From JANNNF01 sp963772935 (lineage in GTDB: Bacteria > Pseudomonadota > Alphaproteobacteria > Rhodobacterales > Rhodobacteraceae), in assembly GCA_963772935.1 (NCBI GenBank), contig CAVYZK010000004.1:1-64000 (forward strand): a stretch of DNA of 64,000 bases. The letters are read 5' to 3'. Position numbers and translations under genes: made by a program. How positions within the stretch are numbered: the first letter of the stretch is position 1; the number at the start of each line of letters is the position of its first letter. Positions 43,699 to 53,297 of this stretch are shown here, in pieces. The notes below the pieces were generated by a model. It made no database searches. It saw only the letters and a list, made by a program, of their open reading frames with translations, and was not told the DNA's origin.

Positions 43699-45864
43699 AT
43701 GTTTCGTCCCCTTTGCCTGACCTCTGCCCTCGCGCTGAGCGTGGCCATGCCGGCCCATGCCGAGATGAGTTTCAACCGGATCGCCAGCTTTGCCACCCCT
43801 GCGAACATGGCGGCGGGCGAGGATCAGGCGCGGGCGACCAGTGCCGAGATTATCACCGCATCGGAAGACGGCATGATGCTGGTCTATACCGACAGCCCGT
43901 TGGGCGTGATCGGGTTGGTGGATATCACCGATCCCGCGACACCCAAGGCGTTGGGGAACATCGACATGGGCGGCGAGCCGACCACGGCGCAGGTCATCGG
44001 CGGTCAGGCGTTCGTTGCGGTGAACACCTCGGAAAGCAAAGTGAACCCATCGGGCAAGATGGTGACAGTTGATCTGGCGACCAAGGCGATTGTTGCGGAG
44101 TGCGATCTGGGCGGCCAGCCGGATTCGGTGGCGCGGGCCAAGGACGGGTCGTTCCTTGCGATTGCGATTGAGAATGAGCGGGATGAGGATCTGAACGATG
44201 GCGCGCTGCCGCAGATGCCCGCAGGCTTTGTGGTCAAGCTGCCCGTGGTCAACGGAGCGGCTGATTGCGCGGGTCTTCAGAAGATCGACATGGTGGGATT
44301 GGCCGCCGTTGCCGGCGAGGACCCGGAACCCGAGTTCGTGGCGGTCAACGACGCGGGCGAGATCGTCGTGACCTTGCAAGAAAACAACCACATCGTGGTG
44401 ATCGGCGCGGATGGCAAAGTTGCCAGCCATTTCAGCGCGGGCACGGTTGATCTGGCGGGCATCGACACCAAAAAGAACGGTGTGCTGGACTTCACTGGGT
44501 CCAAGGAAGGCGTGCTGCGTGAGCCGGATGCGGTGAAATGGATCGACGGCGATCATTTCGTGACCGCCAACGAGGGCGATTACGAAGGCGGGTCGCGCGG
44601 CTTTACCATCTTCAAGAAGGACGGCACCGTGGTGTTCGAGTCCGGCGCGAGCCTGGAGCGCGAGATCGCGGCAATCGGGCATTACCCGGAACATCGTGCG
44701 TCGAAGGGGGCGGAACTTGAGTCGGTCGAGGTTGCCATGTTCGGCACCACGCCGATGCTGTTTGTGGCATCCGAACGCGGGTCGATTGTTGCCGTCTATG
44801 ACCTGACCAACCCTGCAGAGCCTGTGCTGAAACAACTGCTGCCGTCCGGCGTGTCGCCCGAAGGCATGGTGGCGATCCCGGCGCGGAACCTGATTGCCAC
44901 TGCGAATGAGGTGGACCTGCGGGAAGATGGTTTGGCCCCGGCGCATGTGATGATTTACGCCTTGGCCGAAGGGACCGCACAGTACCCGATGATCACCTCG
45001 GCGGGGTCCGACCCGCTGATCGGTTGGGCGGCGCTGTCGGGCCTTGCGGCCGATCCGGCAGAGGCAGGCAAGCTTTATGCGGTGAACGATAGTGTTCTGG
45101 GCGGCGCACCGACGATCTACACGATTGATGCCACGCAAACTCCGGCAAAGATTACCACCGCGCTGCCCGTGACGCGGGGCGGCCATCCGGCGCAGAAGCT
45201 GGATATCGAAGGGATTGCGGCGGACGGCGAAGGCGGCTTCTGGCTTGCCTCGGAAGGGCGCAGCGACCGTCTGATCCCGCATGCGATCTACCATGTGAAT
45301 GATGCGGGCGAGATCAAAGAGGAAATTGCCCTGCCAGAAGACCTGCTGGCACAAGAGACTCGCTTTGGCTTTGAAGGCATCACGGTGGCCGGGGACTGGC
45401 TGTGGATGGCGGTACAACGCGAGTGGAAGGATGATCCCAAGGGGATGGTCAAGCTGGTCGGGTACAACGTGGCGGATGAAAAATGGGGTGCCGTGCATTA
45501 CCCGCTGGATGCCGCTGCGGAAGGCGCATGGATGGGCCTGTCGGAAATCACCCTGCATGGCGATTGGGTCTATATCGTCGAGCGGGACAACCAGATTGCC
45601 GGCAATGCGGCCACCAAGAAACTCTACCGGGTGCCCGCAGCACAAATGGTTGCGGCGGAACTGGGTGGTACTTTGCCAGTGGTGACGAAAGAACTGGTGC
45701 GCGATCTGCTGCCCGACCTGACGGTGCTGAACGGCTATGTGCAGGACAAGGTCGAAGGGTTTGCCATTGATGCGGCAGGAACCGGCTGGGTTGTCACCGA
45801 CAACGACGGGGTGGATGATTCCTCGGGTGAGACGCTGTTCTGGTCGATTGGAACCGTGAAGTAA
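43699..45864 (+). CDS. Secreted phytase-like/esterase-like beta-propeller protein
   Basis: A periplasmic or exported protein of about 721 aa with a clear Sec signal peptide (RPLCLTSALALSVAMPAHA, cleavage before EMSF). It consists of repeated beta-propeller strands such as GVIGLVDITDPATPKALG and IVAVYDLTNPAEPVLK. The second half (LDIEGIAADGEGGFWLASEG, then FGFEGITVAGDW and GFAIDAAGTGWVVTDNDG) matches the 'esterase-like activity of phytase' family. AAGGA lies 9 nt before ATG 43699. The PHO box upstream suggests induction by phosphate starvation, so release of phosphate from organic esters is a reasonable inference. It is followed by an intrinsic terminator. Confidence 0.8.
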   Translation: MFRPLCLTSALALSVAMPAHAEMSFNRIASFATPANMAAGEDQARATSAEIITASEDGMMLVYTDSPLGVIGLVDITDPATPKALGNIDMGGEPTTAQVIGGQAFVAVNTSESKVNPSGKMVTVDLATKAIVAECDLGGQPDSVARAKDGSFLAIAIENERDEDLNDGALPQMPAGFVVKLPVVNGAADCAGLQKIDMVGLAAVAGEDPEPEFVAVNDAGEIVVTLQENNHIVVIGADGKVASHFSAGTVDLAGIDTKKNGVLDFTGSKEGVLREPDAVKWIDGDHFVTANEGDYEGGSRGFTIFKKDGTVVFESGASLEREIAAIGHYPEHRASKGAELESVEVAMFGTTPMLFVASERGSIVAVYDLTNPAEPVLKQLLPSGVSPEGMVAIPARNLIATANEVDLREDGLAPAHVMIYALAEGTAQYPMITSAGSDPLIGWAALSGLAADPAEAGKLYAVNDSVLGGAPTIYTIDATQTPAKITTALPVTRGGHPAQKLDIEGIAADGEGGFWLASEGRSDRLIPHAIYHVNDAGEIKEEIALPEDLLAQETRFGFEGITVAGDWLWMAVQREWKDDPKGMVKLVGYNVADEKWGAVHYPLDAAAEGAWMGLSEITLHGDWVYIVERDNQIAGNAATKKLYRVPAAQMVAAELGGTLPVVTKELVRDLLPDLTVLNGYVQDKVEGFAIDAAGTGWVVTDNDGVDDSSGETLFWSIGTVK

Positions 45865-45892
45865 GCCGAACCTGCGCGATCACGCGAAATTG

Positions 45893-45923
45893 GACCCCCG
45901 ACTGCCACGCCGGGGGTCTTTTT
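45893..45923 (+). terminator. Intrinsic terminator
   Basis: Stem GACCCCCG/CGGGGGTC, a 10-nt loop and five T's, 28 bp after the phytase-like gene. Confidence 0.85.
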
Positions 45924-45965
45924 ATGCCGAAGTCTACCCCTAAGGCTTGACGCGGCTGCATTGCC

Positions 45966-46919
45966 ATGGCCGAAGGGATGTTGAAATTTCCCAACCCCGA
46001 GTCTGCCGTGCATTCCATCATTGCTCGCCTGTCTGCCCTGCTGCTGGTCTCTGCCCTTGCTGCCTGTGGTGCCCCGAAAAACGCTGAACTTGATGGTGTG
46101 CCCACCGACACCAGCACCCTGCCGGGGTATGAAGGGGTGCAAGATGGCGAATTCTTCATCCAGCCGGTGGATCGTCTGCATCTGGTGGAACAGAATGTGC
46201 GGACAGAGGTGAATTATACCGCTGGCGATGCGCCGGGTTCCATCGTGGTCGATATCTTCGCGCGCAAGCTGTACTACGTTCTGGAAGGCAACCGGGCGGT
46301 CCGCTACGGCATCGCCGTCGGTCGTGAAGGACTGTCGTTCAAGGGCAATGGCTATATCGGGCGCAAGGCCGAGTGGCCGTCGTGGCAGCCGACCGCCAAC
46401 ATGATCCGGACCCGGCCCGACCTTTATGCGAAATATGCGGGCGGTCTGCCCGGCGGTCTTGAAAACCCGTTGGGCGCGCGGGCGCTGTACCTGTACCGCG
46501 GCGGGCGTGACACGCTGTTCCGCATCCACGGCACCGTTGACAATGCCTCGGTCGGCCGGGCGACCAGTGCGGGCTGTATCCGTCTGTTCAACCAAGATGC
46601 GATTGATCTTTACAACCGGGTAGACAGCGGCACGACCGTCAAGGTGCGCACGCTGGAAGAAAGCCTTGCGATTGAAGGGGCATACATGGACGACGCCTAT
46701 GGCCGCGTTGTCCCGGCAAGCCCGGAGGCTGAGGCGCAGAAGATCAAGGATGAGGCGACGATTGCCGCAAAGGTAGAGGAAGACGCCCGTCTTGCCGCCA
46801 TTGCCGAGGAGAAGGCCGCGAAAGAGGCCGCTAAGGCCGAGAAAAAGCGCCTGTCGGCCTGCAAGCGCAAACGGATTGCTGCCGAGGACTGCCCGATTGT
46901 GGAACTCGCGCTGAACTGA
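45966..46919 (+). CDS. L,D-transpeptidase lipoprotein (YkuD domain)
   Basis: A lipoprotein of about 317 aa or less. The lipobox SALAAC at the end of a hydrophobic signal (IIARLSALLLVSALAAC) marks the lipidation Cys near residue 34. The YkuD domain (about 85-215) ends in the catalytic set FRIHGTVDNASVG plus TSAGCIRLFNQD (His and Cys of HxGT-x-SxGCIR). A charged Glu/Lys/Ala helix (EEDARLAAIAEEKAAKEAAK) follows, with two C-terminal cysteines. It would crosslink peptidoglycan or attach proteins to it. Start codon uncertain: ATG 45966 gives a rather long n-region. Followed by a terminator. Confidence 0.87.
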   Translation: MAEGMLKFPNPESAVHSIIARLSALLLVSALAACGAPKNAELDGVPTDTSTLPGYEGVQDGEFFIQPVDRLHLVEQNVRTEVNYTAGDAPGSIVVDIFARKLYYVLEGNRAVRYGIAVGREGLSFKGNGYIGRKAEWPSWQPTANMIRTRPDLYAKYAGGLPGGLENPLGARALYLYRGGRDTLFRIHGTVDNASVGRATSAGCIRLFNQDAIDLYNRVDSGTTVKVRTLEESLAIEGAYMDDAYGRVVPASPEAEAQKIKDEATIAAKVEEDARLAAIAEEKAAKEAAKAEKKRLSACKRKRIAAEDCPIVELALN

Positions 46920-46939
46920 ACGACCTATCATCGTCTTGT

Positions 46940-46966
46940 AAAGGCCCGGTCATTGACCGGGCCTTT
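46940..46966. terminator. Intrinsic terminator between converging genes
   Basis: AAAGGCCCGGTC, loop ATT, GACCGGGCCTTT: a perfect 12-bp stem with A/T ends on both strands. It serves the L,D-transpeptidase gene and possibly the cupin gene from the other side. Confidence 0.88.
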
Positions 46967-46994
46967 TGCTGTCTAGGCTGTTTCAGTCCAGCAC

Positions 46995-47351
46995 TCAGGC
47001 CAGAATGACGTAGTCTTTGAGCGTGGTTTCCACGACTTCCCATACGCCTTTGAACCCTGCGCGGATGATGTAACTGTCCCCGGCCCGCAGATGGGTGGCG
47101 GTACCATCCACGTTGGTCAGGATCGAATAACCGCTGTGGATGTGGACATATTCCCATTCTGCATAGTCCACCGTCCACGCACCGGGCGTGGATTGCCACA
47201 TGCCGCAGAACAGGCCGTTCGCATCTTCGCGGTTCCATGTGCTGTGCACGGGGTCGCCTTTGACAACCTTTGCCGCATCGGGGCGTTCCACATCGGGTGT
47301 CATGCCATCCCGGGTGACGCGTTCTGTTAACTTTCTTATCGGCAAATCCAT
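46995..47351 (-). CDS. Cupin protein (DUF861-type)
   Basis: A 118-aa cupin with the N-terminal MDLPIRKLTERVTRDGM and core TPGAWTVDYAEWEYVHIHSGYSILTN, resembling the (S)-ureidoglycine aminohydrolase/EutQ-like cupin_3 group, followed by LRAGDSYIIRAGFKGVWEVVE. ATG 47351 has GGAG about 7 nt upstream; a longer frame to 47435 adds basic, non-conserved sequence. The function is not assignable. It is divergent from panB. Confidence 0.75.
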   Translation of the reverse strand: MDLPIRKLTERVTRDGMTPDVERPDAAKVVKGDPVHSTWNREDANGLFCGMWQSTPGAWTVDYAEWEYVHIHSGYSILTNVDGTATHLRAGDSYIIRAGFKGVWEVVETTLKDYVILA

Positions 47352-47509
47352 CAGAGACTCCATTCGCTTTGCGCCATTGGGCCGCAGGCTAGGGGTGCGG
47401 TCAAGCCGGATCAGTGCTGCATTGCGGCGCAACATTCTTGCGCCTCGCCGCGTGCTGTGCCCATATGCTGGGCAGTTGACGGATTCCTATGGCAGCAAGA
47501 GGCCCCTTG

Positions 47510-48340
47510 ATGAGCGCATCCAGCCCCACCCGTGCCGTGCTGCCCCCTGACATTCGCGCCCGCAAGGGCAGCGCGCCCTTGGTGGTGCTGACAGCCTACA
47601 CCACGCCGGTTGCGCGGCTGGTCGATCCGCATTGCGATATCGTGCTGGTCGGCAATTCGGTCGGCATGGTGTTGCATGGCATGCCATCGACGCTTGGAGT
47701 GACGATGGAGATGATGATCCTGCATGGCCGCGCCGTGGTGCGCGGTGTCAGCCACGCTATGGTGGTGATCGACATGCCGTTCGGATCGTATGAGCAAAGC
47801 CCCGCACAGGCTTATGCCAATGCGGCCCGGTTGATGGCCGAAACCGGGGCGCCGTCTGTCAAGCTGGAAGGCGGCGCGCATATGGCCGAAACGATTGCCT
47901 TTCTGACGGCGCGTGGCGTGCCGGTGATGGCGCATATCGGCCTGACACCGCAGGCGGTGAACACGCTTGGCGGCTACAAGGTGGTGGGCCGCGATGGCGA
48001 GGCCGACCGGGTGATGGCCGATGCACGGGCAGTGCAGGAGGCCGGGGCCTTTTCGGTGGTGCTGGAAAAGGTGCCGATGGGGCTGGCGGGGCGGATCACG
48101 GCAGACCTTGCGATCCCGACCATCGGCATCGGGGCCGGGGTCGATTGCGACGGGCAGGTGCTGGTGATTGACGACATGCTCGGGCTGTTCACCGACTTTC
48201 GTCCCAAGTTCGTGAAACGCTATGCCGAGTTGGGCAAACTGGCGGATGAGGCGATTGCCACCTATGCCTCGGAAGTGCGCGGGCGGCAGTTCCCCGGCCC
48301 GGACCACAGCTTTCCCGATGTGCTGAAGGCCGCGAAATGA
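47510..48340 (+). CDS. panB: 3-methyl-2-oxobutanoate hydroxymethyltransferase
   Basis: First committed step of pantothenate synthesis: it adds a hydroxymethyl group from methylenetetrahydrofolate to ketoisovalerate. The TIM-barrel protein of 276 aa has VVLTAYTTPVARLVDPHCDIVLVGNSVG (Mg ligand Asp), VVIDMPFGSYE, VKLEGGAHMAE (active-site Glu) and MAHIGLTPQAVNTLGGYKVVG. ATG 47510 has AAGAGG 7 nt upstream; ATG 47489 is an alternative. It is coupled to panC by ATGA. Confidence 0.95.
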   Translation: MSASSPTRAVLPPDIRARKGSAPLVVLTAYTTPVARLVDPHCDIVLVGNSVGMVLHGMPSTLGVTMEMMILHGRAVVRGVSHAMVVIDMPFGSYEQSPAQAYANAARLMAETGAPSVKLEGGAHMAETIAFLTARGVPVMAHIGLTPQAVNTLGGYKVVGRDGEADRVMADARAVQEAGAFSVVLEKVPMGLAGRITADLAIPTIGIGAGVDCDGQVLVIDDMLGLFTDFRPKFVKRYAELGKLADEAIATYASEVRGRQFPGPDHSFPDVLKAAK

Positions 48341-49179
48341 GTGTTCCCATAGTACGGACGGTGGCCGATTTGCGCCGCCATGTGCGCGGCTGGCGGGCGG
48401 CGGGCGAGATGGTCGGCGTGGTGCCCACCATGGGCGCGCTGCATGACGGCCACCTGAGCCTTGCCCGCGCCGCCAAGCGGGAATGCGACCGGGCGATCGT
48501 GACGATTTTCGTCAACCCCAAGCAGTTCAACAACCCCGATGACCTGAAGAAATACCCCCGCACCGAAGATGCCGATGCCGTTTTGCTAGCAACGGTCGGC
48601 GTGGACCTGATCTTTGCCCCCACACCCGAGGAGGTCTACCCCGACGGCTATGGCACCACGGTGTCGGTGGCAGGCGTGTCGGAACCACTGGAAGGCCGGA
48701 TGCGGCCCGGGCATTTTGACGGGGTGGCGACCGTGGTGGCCAAGCTGTTTGGCATGACGATGGCCGACCGGGGCTACTTTGGCCAGAAAGACTGGCAGCA
48801 GTTGCAGGTGGTGCTGAAACTGGTCGCCGATCTGAACATGCCCGTGCATATCGTGGGCTGTGAGACGATCCGCGAGGCGGACGGGCTGGCGATGAGCTCG
48901 CGCAACCTGCGGCTGGACGATGCCGCACGTGGCAAGGCCCCGGTGCTGTTTGCGGCCATCACGGCGGCGGCGGATGACATCCGCGCCGGGCAATCCGACC
49001 GCATGGCGATCCGCGAGGCGGCGGAGAAGGTCCGCGCGGCAGGGTTCGAGCGGGTGGAGTATATCGAACTGCGCGATGCGGGCACCCTGCTGCCATCGGA
49101 TGATCCCACAAGGCCACGCCGGATGCTGGCGGCGGCCTGGCTGGGCGGGGTGCGGTTGATCGACAATATCCCGGTGTAG
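48337..49179 (+). CDS. panC: Pantothenate synthetase
   Basis: It joins pantoate and beta-alanine using ATP. The 280-aa protein shows the HIGH-like VVPTMGALHDGHLSLARAA, VTIFVNPKQFN, GVATVVAKLFGM, YFGQKDWQQLQVV and the KMSKS-like LAMSSRNLRL. It is the second gene of a panBC operon, start overlapping the panB stop. Length is typical. Confidence 0.96.
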   Translation: MSVPIVRTVADLRRHVRGWRAAGEMVGVVPTMGALHDGHLSLARAAKRECDRAIVTIFVNPKQFNNPDDLKKYPRTEDADAVLLATVGVDLIFAPTPEEVYPDGYGTTVSVAGVSEPLEGRMRPGHFDGVATVVAKLFGMTMADRGYFGQKDWQQLQVVLKLVADLNMPVHIVGCETIREADGLAMSSRNLRLDDAARGKAPVLFAAITAAADDIRAGQSDRMAIREAAEKVRAAGFERVEYIELRDAGTLLPSDDPTRPRRMLAAAWLGGVRLIDNIPV

Positions 49180-49191
49180 GGGGCGGTTATC

Positions 49192-49214
49192 AGGATGGGC
49201 AGATTGCCCATCCT
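49192..49214. terminator. Inverted repeat between panC and a converging gene
   Basis: AGGATGGGCA-GAT-TGCCCATCCT is a perfect 10-bp stem with a 3-nt loop, touching the stop codon of the minus-strand gene. There is no T-run, so it could be a terminator or a dispersed repeat. Confidence 0.5.
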
Positions 49215-50797
49215 ACGGGAATTCTACCGGGACGGGGGTGTAGAACAGGTCGGTCAAGTCTGTCTCCGTTTCGGCTTTGCACACCCCGGCCTGCCGGATA
49301 TCGTTCACAAGACCTTCCATGTTGGATGCCTGATACGGCAGGCCGTTGGTGCAGGTTTCAAAATCCAACCCTTCAGTCTCGCACCGCGCCAGCAGCAGGC
49401 GCAATTCGCGCACCATCGGGCATTGCACGACGCGGTGAAACCGCTTCACATCGGCGGGCGGTTGGGCATTGGCGAGGGCTGAGAAGACCAGTGGGAATTT
49501 CATTCTGAAGGCCTGCACCAGCGCATCCTGCCCATGGTTGGAATAGGCTATCGCATTGATCATATAGGGCTGGGCGACCTCTATCCCTGTCAGTTCATCC
49601 GTGGCGCTGTAGGCCTCGTTCAAGGCCAGTTCGAGCCAGACCCATGGTGTGTAGCGCGCGATTTTCAGGTGACTGGAAAAGATGCGCCGCAATTCTGCGC
49701 TGTCAAATCGGATGCCATTGACCGTGGACCCGTCTTGGATCGCATTGAAATAGTCGGCAACCATCACCGGATTGCCGGGCGACACATCTACCCACCATTT
49801 GGTTCGGGTCATCGCTTCGGTCACGGCGGCAGGCAGTTCGGCGGGCAATGGCGTGCCAGTCAGGACGGCCAGCGTCTGGGCATCCTGATCGTACAGGCGC
49901 GCCTCGAACGTGGTCAGCGCGCGGCTGGCTTTGATGCGTTGCAGATTGGCGATGCGGTCGGAGGGCGTCTCGCCGACCACATGTTCCTCGCGCCAGAAAT
50001 CCAGCAGCGGGCTGTCAGAATTTGCCAGCATCGACAGGGCCTGATCACGCTGAAACCCGGGTCCAAGATTGGCAGACATCAACCCGTCAATCAGGCAGAT
50101 GCGATCATCGTAGCCTGGCTGGTCGGTGACAGCGTCTGCGAACAGATTGCACATTGCCAGAATATCGGCGGTGGAGCCGCCCCATTGCGGCGCAAGCGCG
50201 GTTGCGGCCTTAAGCAGCGTGGCACGGTTGGGGGCGATGGCCATGATCCGTCGCACCTCGGGGATCACCGCGCTTTGGTTGCCGGTGGTGTAGGACATGG
50301 CGATGACCCCGTCAGAAGCCGCCAGCAGGTCAGGGGCGGCGTCGCGCGCATGTTCCATCAAGGCCAGACCTTCCAGATGCGCGGCACGAAACGCCGTCAG
50401 GCGTTCAGGATAGGCATCATTCGCATAGGCGTTGCCGCGATAAGCCCAGCCCAAAGCCTTCAGATAGGTGCCCCGTGCAACCATCGCTGGCGCAGAGGCC
50501 GGTTGGGCCGCAACCCACGCCTTGGTGAAGGTATCGGTGTCAGGGTGCAGCTGCTCAAACACGGCGAACAGGTCGCGCTGATCGGCACGGGATTTGCGGC
50601 TGTCGGCCCGGACGGTTTGAAACATCGCCTCAACCGCCGCCACGTCTTGGGCGGTGATATGATCGCGCAGAATGCCCAAGGCTGTAAAATCATAGCCGGG
50701 CACGTTGTTCTGAGGGGCGATAGTTTCAGCCGCGGCAGAGGCGGGCTGCATCAGATGCAGGGCGGCAGACACCAAGAAGCGTCAGGACAGCCCGCAT
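49213..50797 (-). CDS. Secreted protein of unknown function, probable frameshift in signal peptide
   Basis: I do not recognise this protein of about 520-527 aa. It is acidic, mostly helical, with Cys residues grouped at the C-terminus (CPMVRELRLLLARC ... FETCTNGL ... AGVCKAE), as in periplasmic proteins with disulfides. The open frame starts at GTG 50775, giving a signal peptide with no basic n-region (VSAALHLMQPASAAAE). Removing one C of CC at 50772-50773 would join it to ATG 50797 and create MRAVLTLLVSAALHLM..., a textbook Sec signal. It converges on panC; no operon partner. Confidence 0.6.
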
Positions 50798-51097
50798 GAC
50801 CCGGGCGCTGTTTGTGATTTGCATGATTTCCGTCCTGCTCCGTCAGTATCTACTACACTGTGGAATCAAGGTATTATTCTGGCAGTACGGTGGTGATTTT
50901 AGCTTTGGCGGCCCAACTTCGCCTCCTCAACTCTTGCGTTCTGCAATCAGGCCTTGGCGACGGGGGGCGCTTTGGGCAAGAATGGCCCCAAGAGGGAACC
51001 TTGCGAGCACAGGGCACGCAATTTTCCCGGTGTCACAGGGTGTAAACGGGATTTACATTCCTATCTGAAGCAAACGCATCTTTCAGTGGAGGATATG

Positions 51098-52172
51098 ATG
51101 GCCGATTTTGAGACGCAGATTCAGGAAAGCCAGAAACAGGTGGCCACCGCCCAAGCCAAGATCAGCGCCATCACCGGCCAGATTGAGGCCGCGCGCGCCA
51201 AGCTGGACGCGGGCGAGGCCAGCATCGACGTGGAAAATGCCACGCTGGATGATGTGCACAAGCACACCGACCTGATGAACGCCAACATCGCCGAGTTGAT
51301 CATGGGGCTGGATGATGTGACGGCGGGCTTTTCCAAAGATTTTGATGAGATGCGGTCCAAGACCGGCATGGAAAGCTTCATCGGCATGTTCTCGGATGCG
51401 AAATCCGAATCCATGCGGCAGGAACGCCTGCGCGGGGCCAGCATTGACGACAAATTGCAGGATCTGATTGCCAAATCCGACGTGATCGTGCGGCTCTTGC
51501 AGGGGCAGCTTGATCTTTTGAATGTGCAGAAAACCCGCGTTGAAGGCAACCTTGGCGACACCCTGACCGAACGCGAAACCACTGTTGGCGCGCTGGAGGC
51601 TGTCCGGGCCGAAGTGGCCTCGATGGACCCGAAGATCATCGAGCTGGAGAACAAGATCAGCGTCGAACAGGACGCCGCCGCCCGGACCAAGTTGGAAACC
51701 GAACTGGCCGGGATCAACGCCCGTTTCAACGCGCTGGTGCAGGATGAACAGGTGCATCTGGCGAAATCGCAAACGCTGGAACGCTATATCGAAAAGGGCA
51801 AAACCTGGGTGGACAGCCTGACCAACCAGGCCGCAACGCAACTGGTGCTGATCAACAAATTGCAGACCGACACCAAGCAGCGGGTGGTGCTTGTATGAGG
51901 CGCTGACCAGCAGCTTGAAAACCGCGCAGCAGCAGGATGTGGCCCACCGGATCAACGAGATTGGCGTCAAGACCGACCAGGAGGCGCAGGCAGCGATGGC
52001 GGCAATTGGGGCCGCGACGAATGACCGGATGGCCGACATGCTGGAAAGCCACGAAGGCCACATGGTCTTTGCCCGCCAGATTCTGGAGCAGAAGGCCAAG
52101 GCGGATGAACGTTTTGCCCGCCGCTTTGCCAAGATCGTCGAGAAGCACGACAAGAACGCGTATGGGGAATAA
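51098..52172 (+). CDS. Coiled-coil protein of unknown function, frameshifted
   Basis: A protein of about 357 aa made largely of long helices. Residues 1-50 (FETQIQESQKQVATAQAKIS...) and 150-240 (VRAEVASMDPKIIELENKIS, LETELAGINARFNALVQDEQ) have heptad patterns. There is no signal peptide or membrane segment. The frame breaks at TT (51891-51892); dropping one T turns ...TKQRVVLV-stop into TKQRVVLYEALTSSLKTAQQ and joins the C-terminal 93 residues. GGAGG 5 nt before ATG 51098 is a strong ribosome site. It heads the operon with the AAA+ ATPase and might be its substrate or scaffold. TelA-like resemblance was considered but is not convincing. Confidence 0.6.
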
Positions 52173-53288
52173 GTGGCAACCGAGGTCAAAGACCAACTGA
52201 CCAGCGACCATGCGGAACTGTACGACACTCTCGTCGCCCGCCGTTACTTTGACAAGTTCGCGCGCATCTCGGGCCATCTGGGCCGGGTTGCGGCGGAACT
52301 TGAATCGGAACGGCGGCTGACGCGGCTGGAATCGCGGGTGCTGGGGAAATACCTGTCGGCGGTGGCGGCTACTTTTCAAGCATTGAGCCATAAGTACCTG
52401 ATGACGGGCCGCGCCGACGGTGCCCCACGCCTGACGTTTGACCGGCACGAGTCCGGCTTTCCTGTGGCGCAGGAACTGATGGTGATGGCGCTGGATGCGC
52501 AGCAATCGACCCGGCATCTGGCCTCCATGCCCTCGGCCCCCGAGTTGAAAGACCGCATGATCCGCCAGATCGTCGGCGATCTGTCCATTCCGACCGCTCT
52601 GCAATTTGCCCTGTCGCAGCGGCTGTATCATGAGGCTTTGGCAGCAGGTGGCCTGTTCTGGGCGCGCAATGACCCCGATGCGCAATGGGTGGCCGATGCG
52701 GGCGACCGGCGGCAGTATCTGGTGCATTGGGCGGTCTATGACACGGCGGTGAACCTGCCGGTGGTCTATTTGCTGGATCTTGAGGATTCGGGCCGCACCG
52801 CCCTGCCCAACGACGCGGGCCGTTGGCCGCAGGCGCAGGCCGCGCTGATGGCGCAGTCTTTGGCGGGGTTGAAGCTGCTGACGATTGCCCAAGGCTTTGA
52901 TGTGGATTTTGACACCCTGCACCCAAAACGCCTGCGCCGTATCACCCTTGGCCCGATGTATTCGCACAGCTTCACCCTGCAATCCGGCCCGATATCGGCG
53001 GTGCTGGCGGGCGCGATGGCGCCGGCGGGCGACGATTGGGCGCTGGTCTGGACGGTCGAGGATTTGCGGTCCGACCGCGAGGAAGACATCAAGGACGGCT
53101 GGTTTTCCACCGTGCCGCGCCAGATCTGGAAACTGGACGATACCGATGCGGGCGTCACCCGGATGGACCGGATGGTGATCTTGCCGGAACGACCCTATCA
53201 GGTTCTGGTCGAACAGAACCCACCGGGCCTGCGCGGTTTGCGCAAGTTTGTGGTGGGGGCGGGCGGACGGATTATTCCGACAGCGTAA
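52173..53288 (+). CDS. Unrecognised conserved-looking protein
   Basis: A cytosolic protein of 371 aa with no motif I recognise. The N-terminal 100 residues are helical and basic (LYDTLVARRYFDKFARISGH, LGKYLSAVAATFQAL). The middle has PVVYLLDLEDSGRTALPNDA and LHPKRLRRITLGPMYSHSFT, and the C-terminus ends in LVEQNPPGLRGLRKFVV. It starts with GTG immediately after the stop of the coiled-coil gene and is followed 9 bp later by the AAA+ gene. This tight order suggests a complex. Confidence 0.65.
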   Translation: MATEVKDQLTSDHAELYDTLVARRYFDKFARISGHLGRVAAELESERRLTRLESRVLGKYLSAVAATFQALSHKYLMTGRADGAPRLTFDRHESGFPVAQELMVMALDAQQSTRHLASMPSAPELKDRMIRQIVGDLSIPTALQFALSQRLYHEALAAGGLFWARNDPDAQWVADAGDRRQYLVHWAVYDTAVNLPVVYLLDLEDSGRTALPNDAGRWPQAQAALMAQSLAGLKLLTIAQGFDVDFDTLHPKRLRRITLGPMYSHSFTLQSGPISAVLAGAMAPAGDDWALVWTVEDLRSDREEDIKDGWFSTVPRQIWKLDDTDAGVTRMDRMVILPERPYQVLVEQNPPGLRGLRKFVVGAGGRIIPTA

Positions 53289-53297
53289 GAGGTTGGC

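Noticed and set aside
50954..51097. N-terminal extension of the coiled-coil protein up to 50954
   Set aside because: The strong GGAGG site 5 nt before ATG 51098 and the change in composition place the start there.
51098..52172. Tellurite/toxic-anion resistance (TelA) assignment for the coiled-coil gene
   Set aside because: Length and helical nature are compatible but I could not find the conserved TelA blocks; resemblance may reflect coiled coil only.
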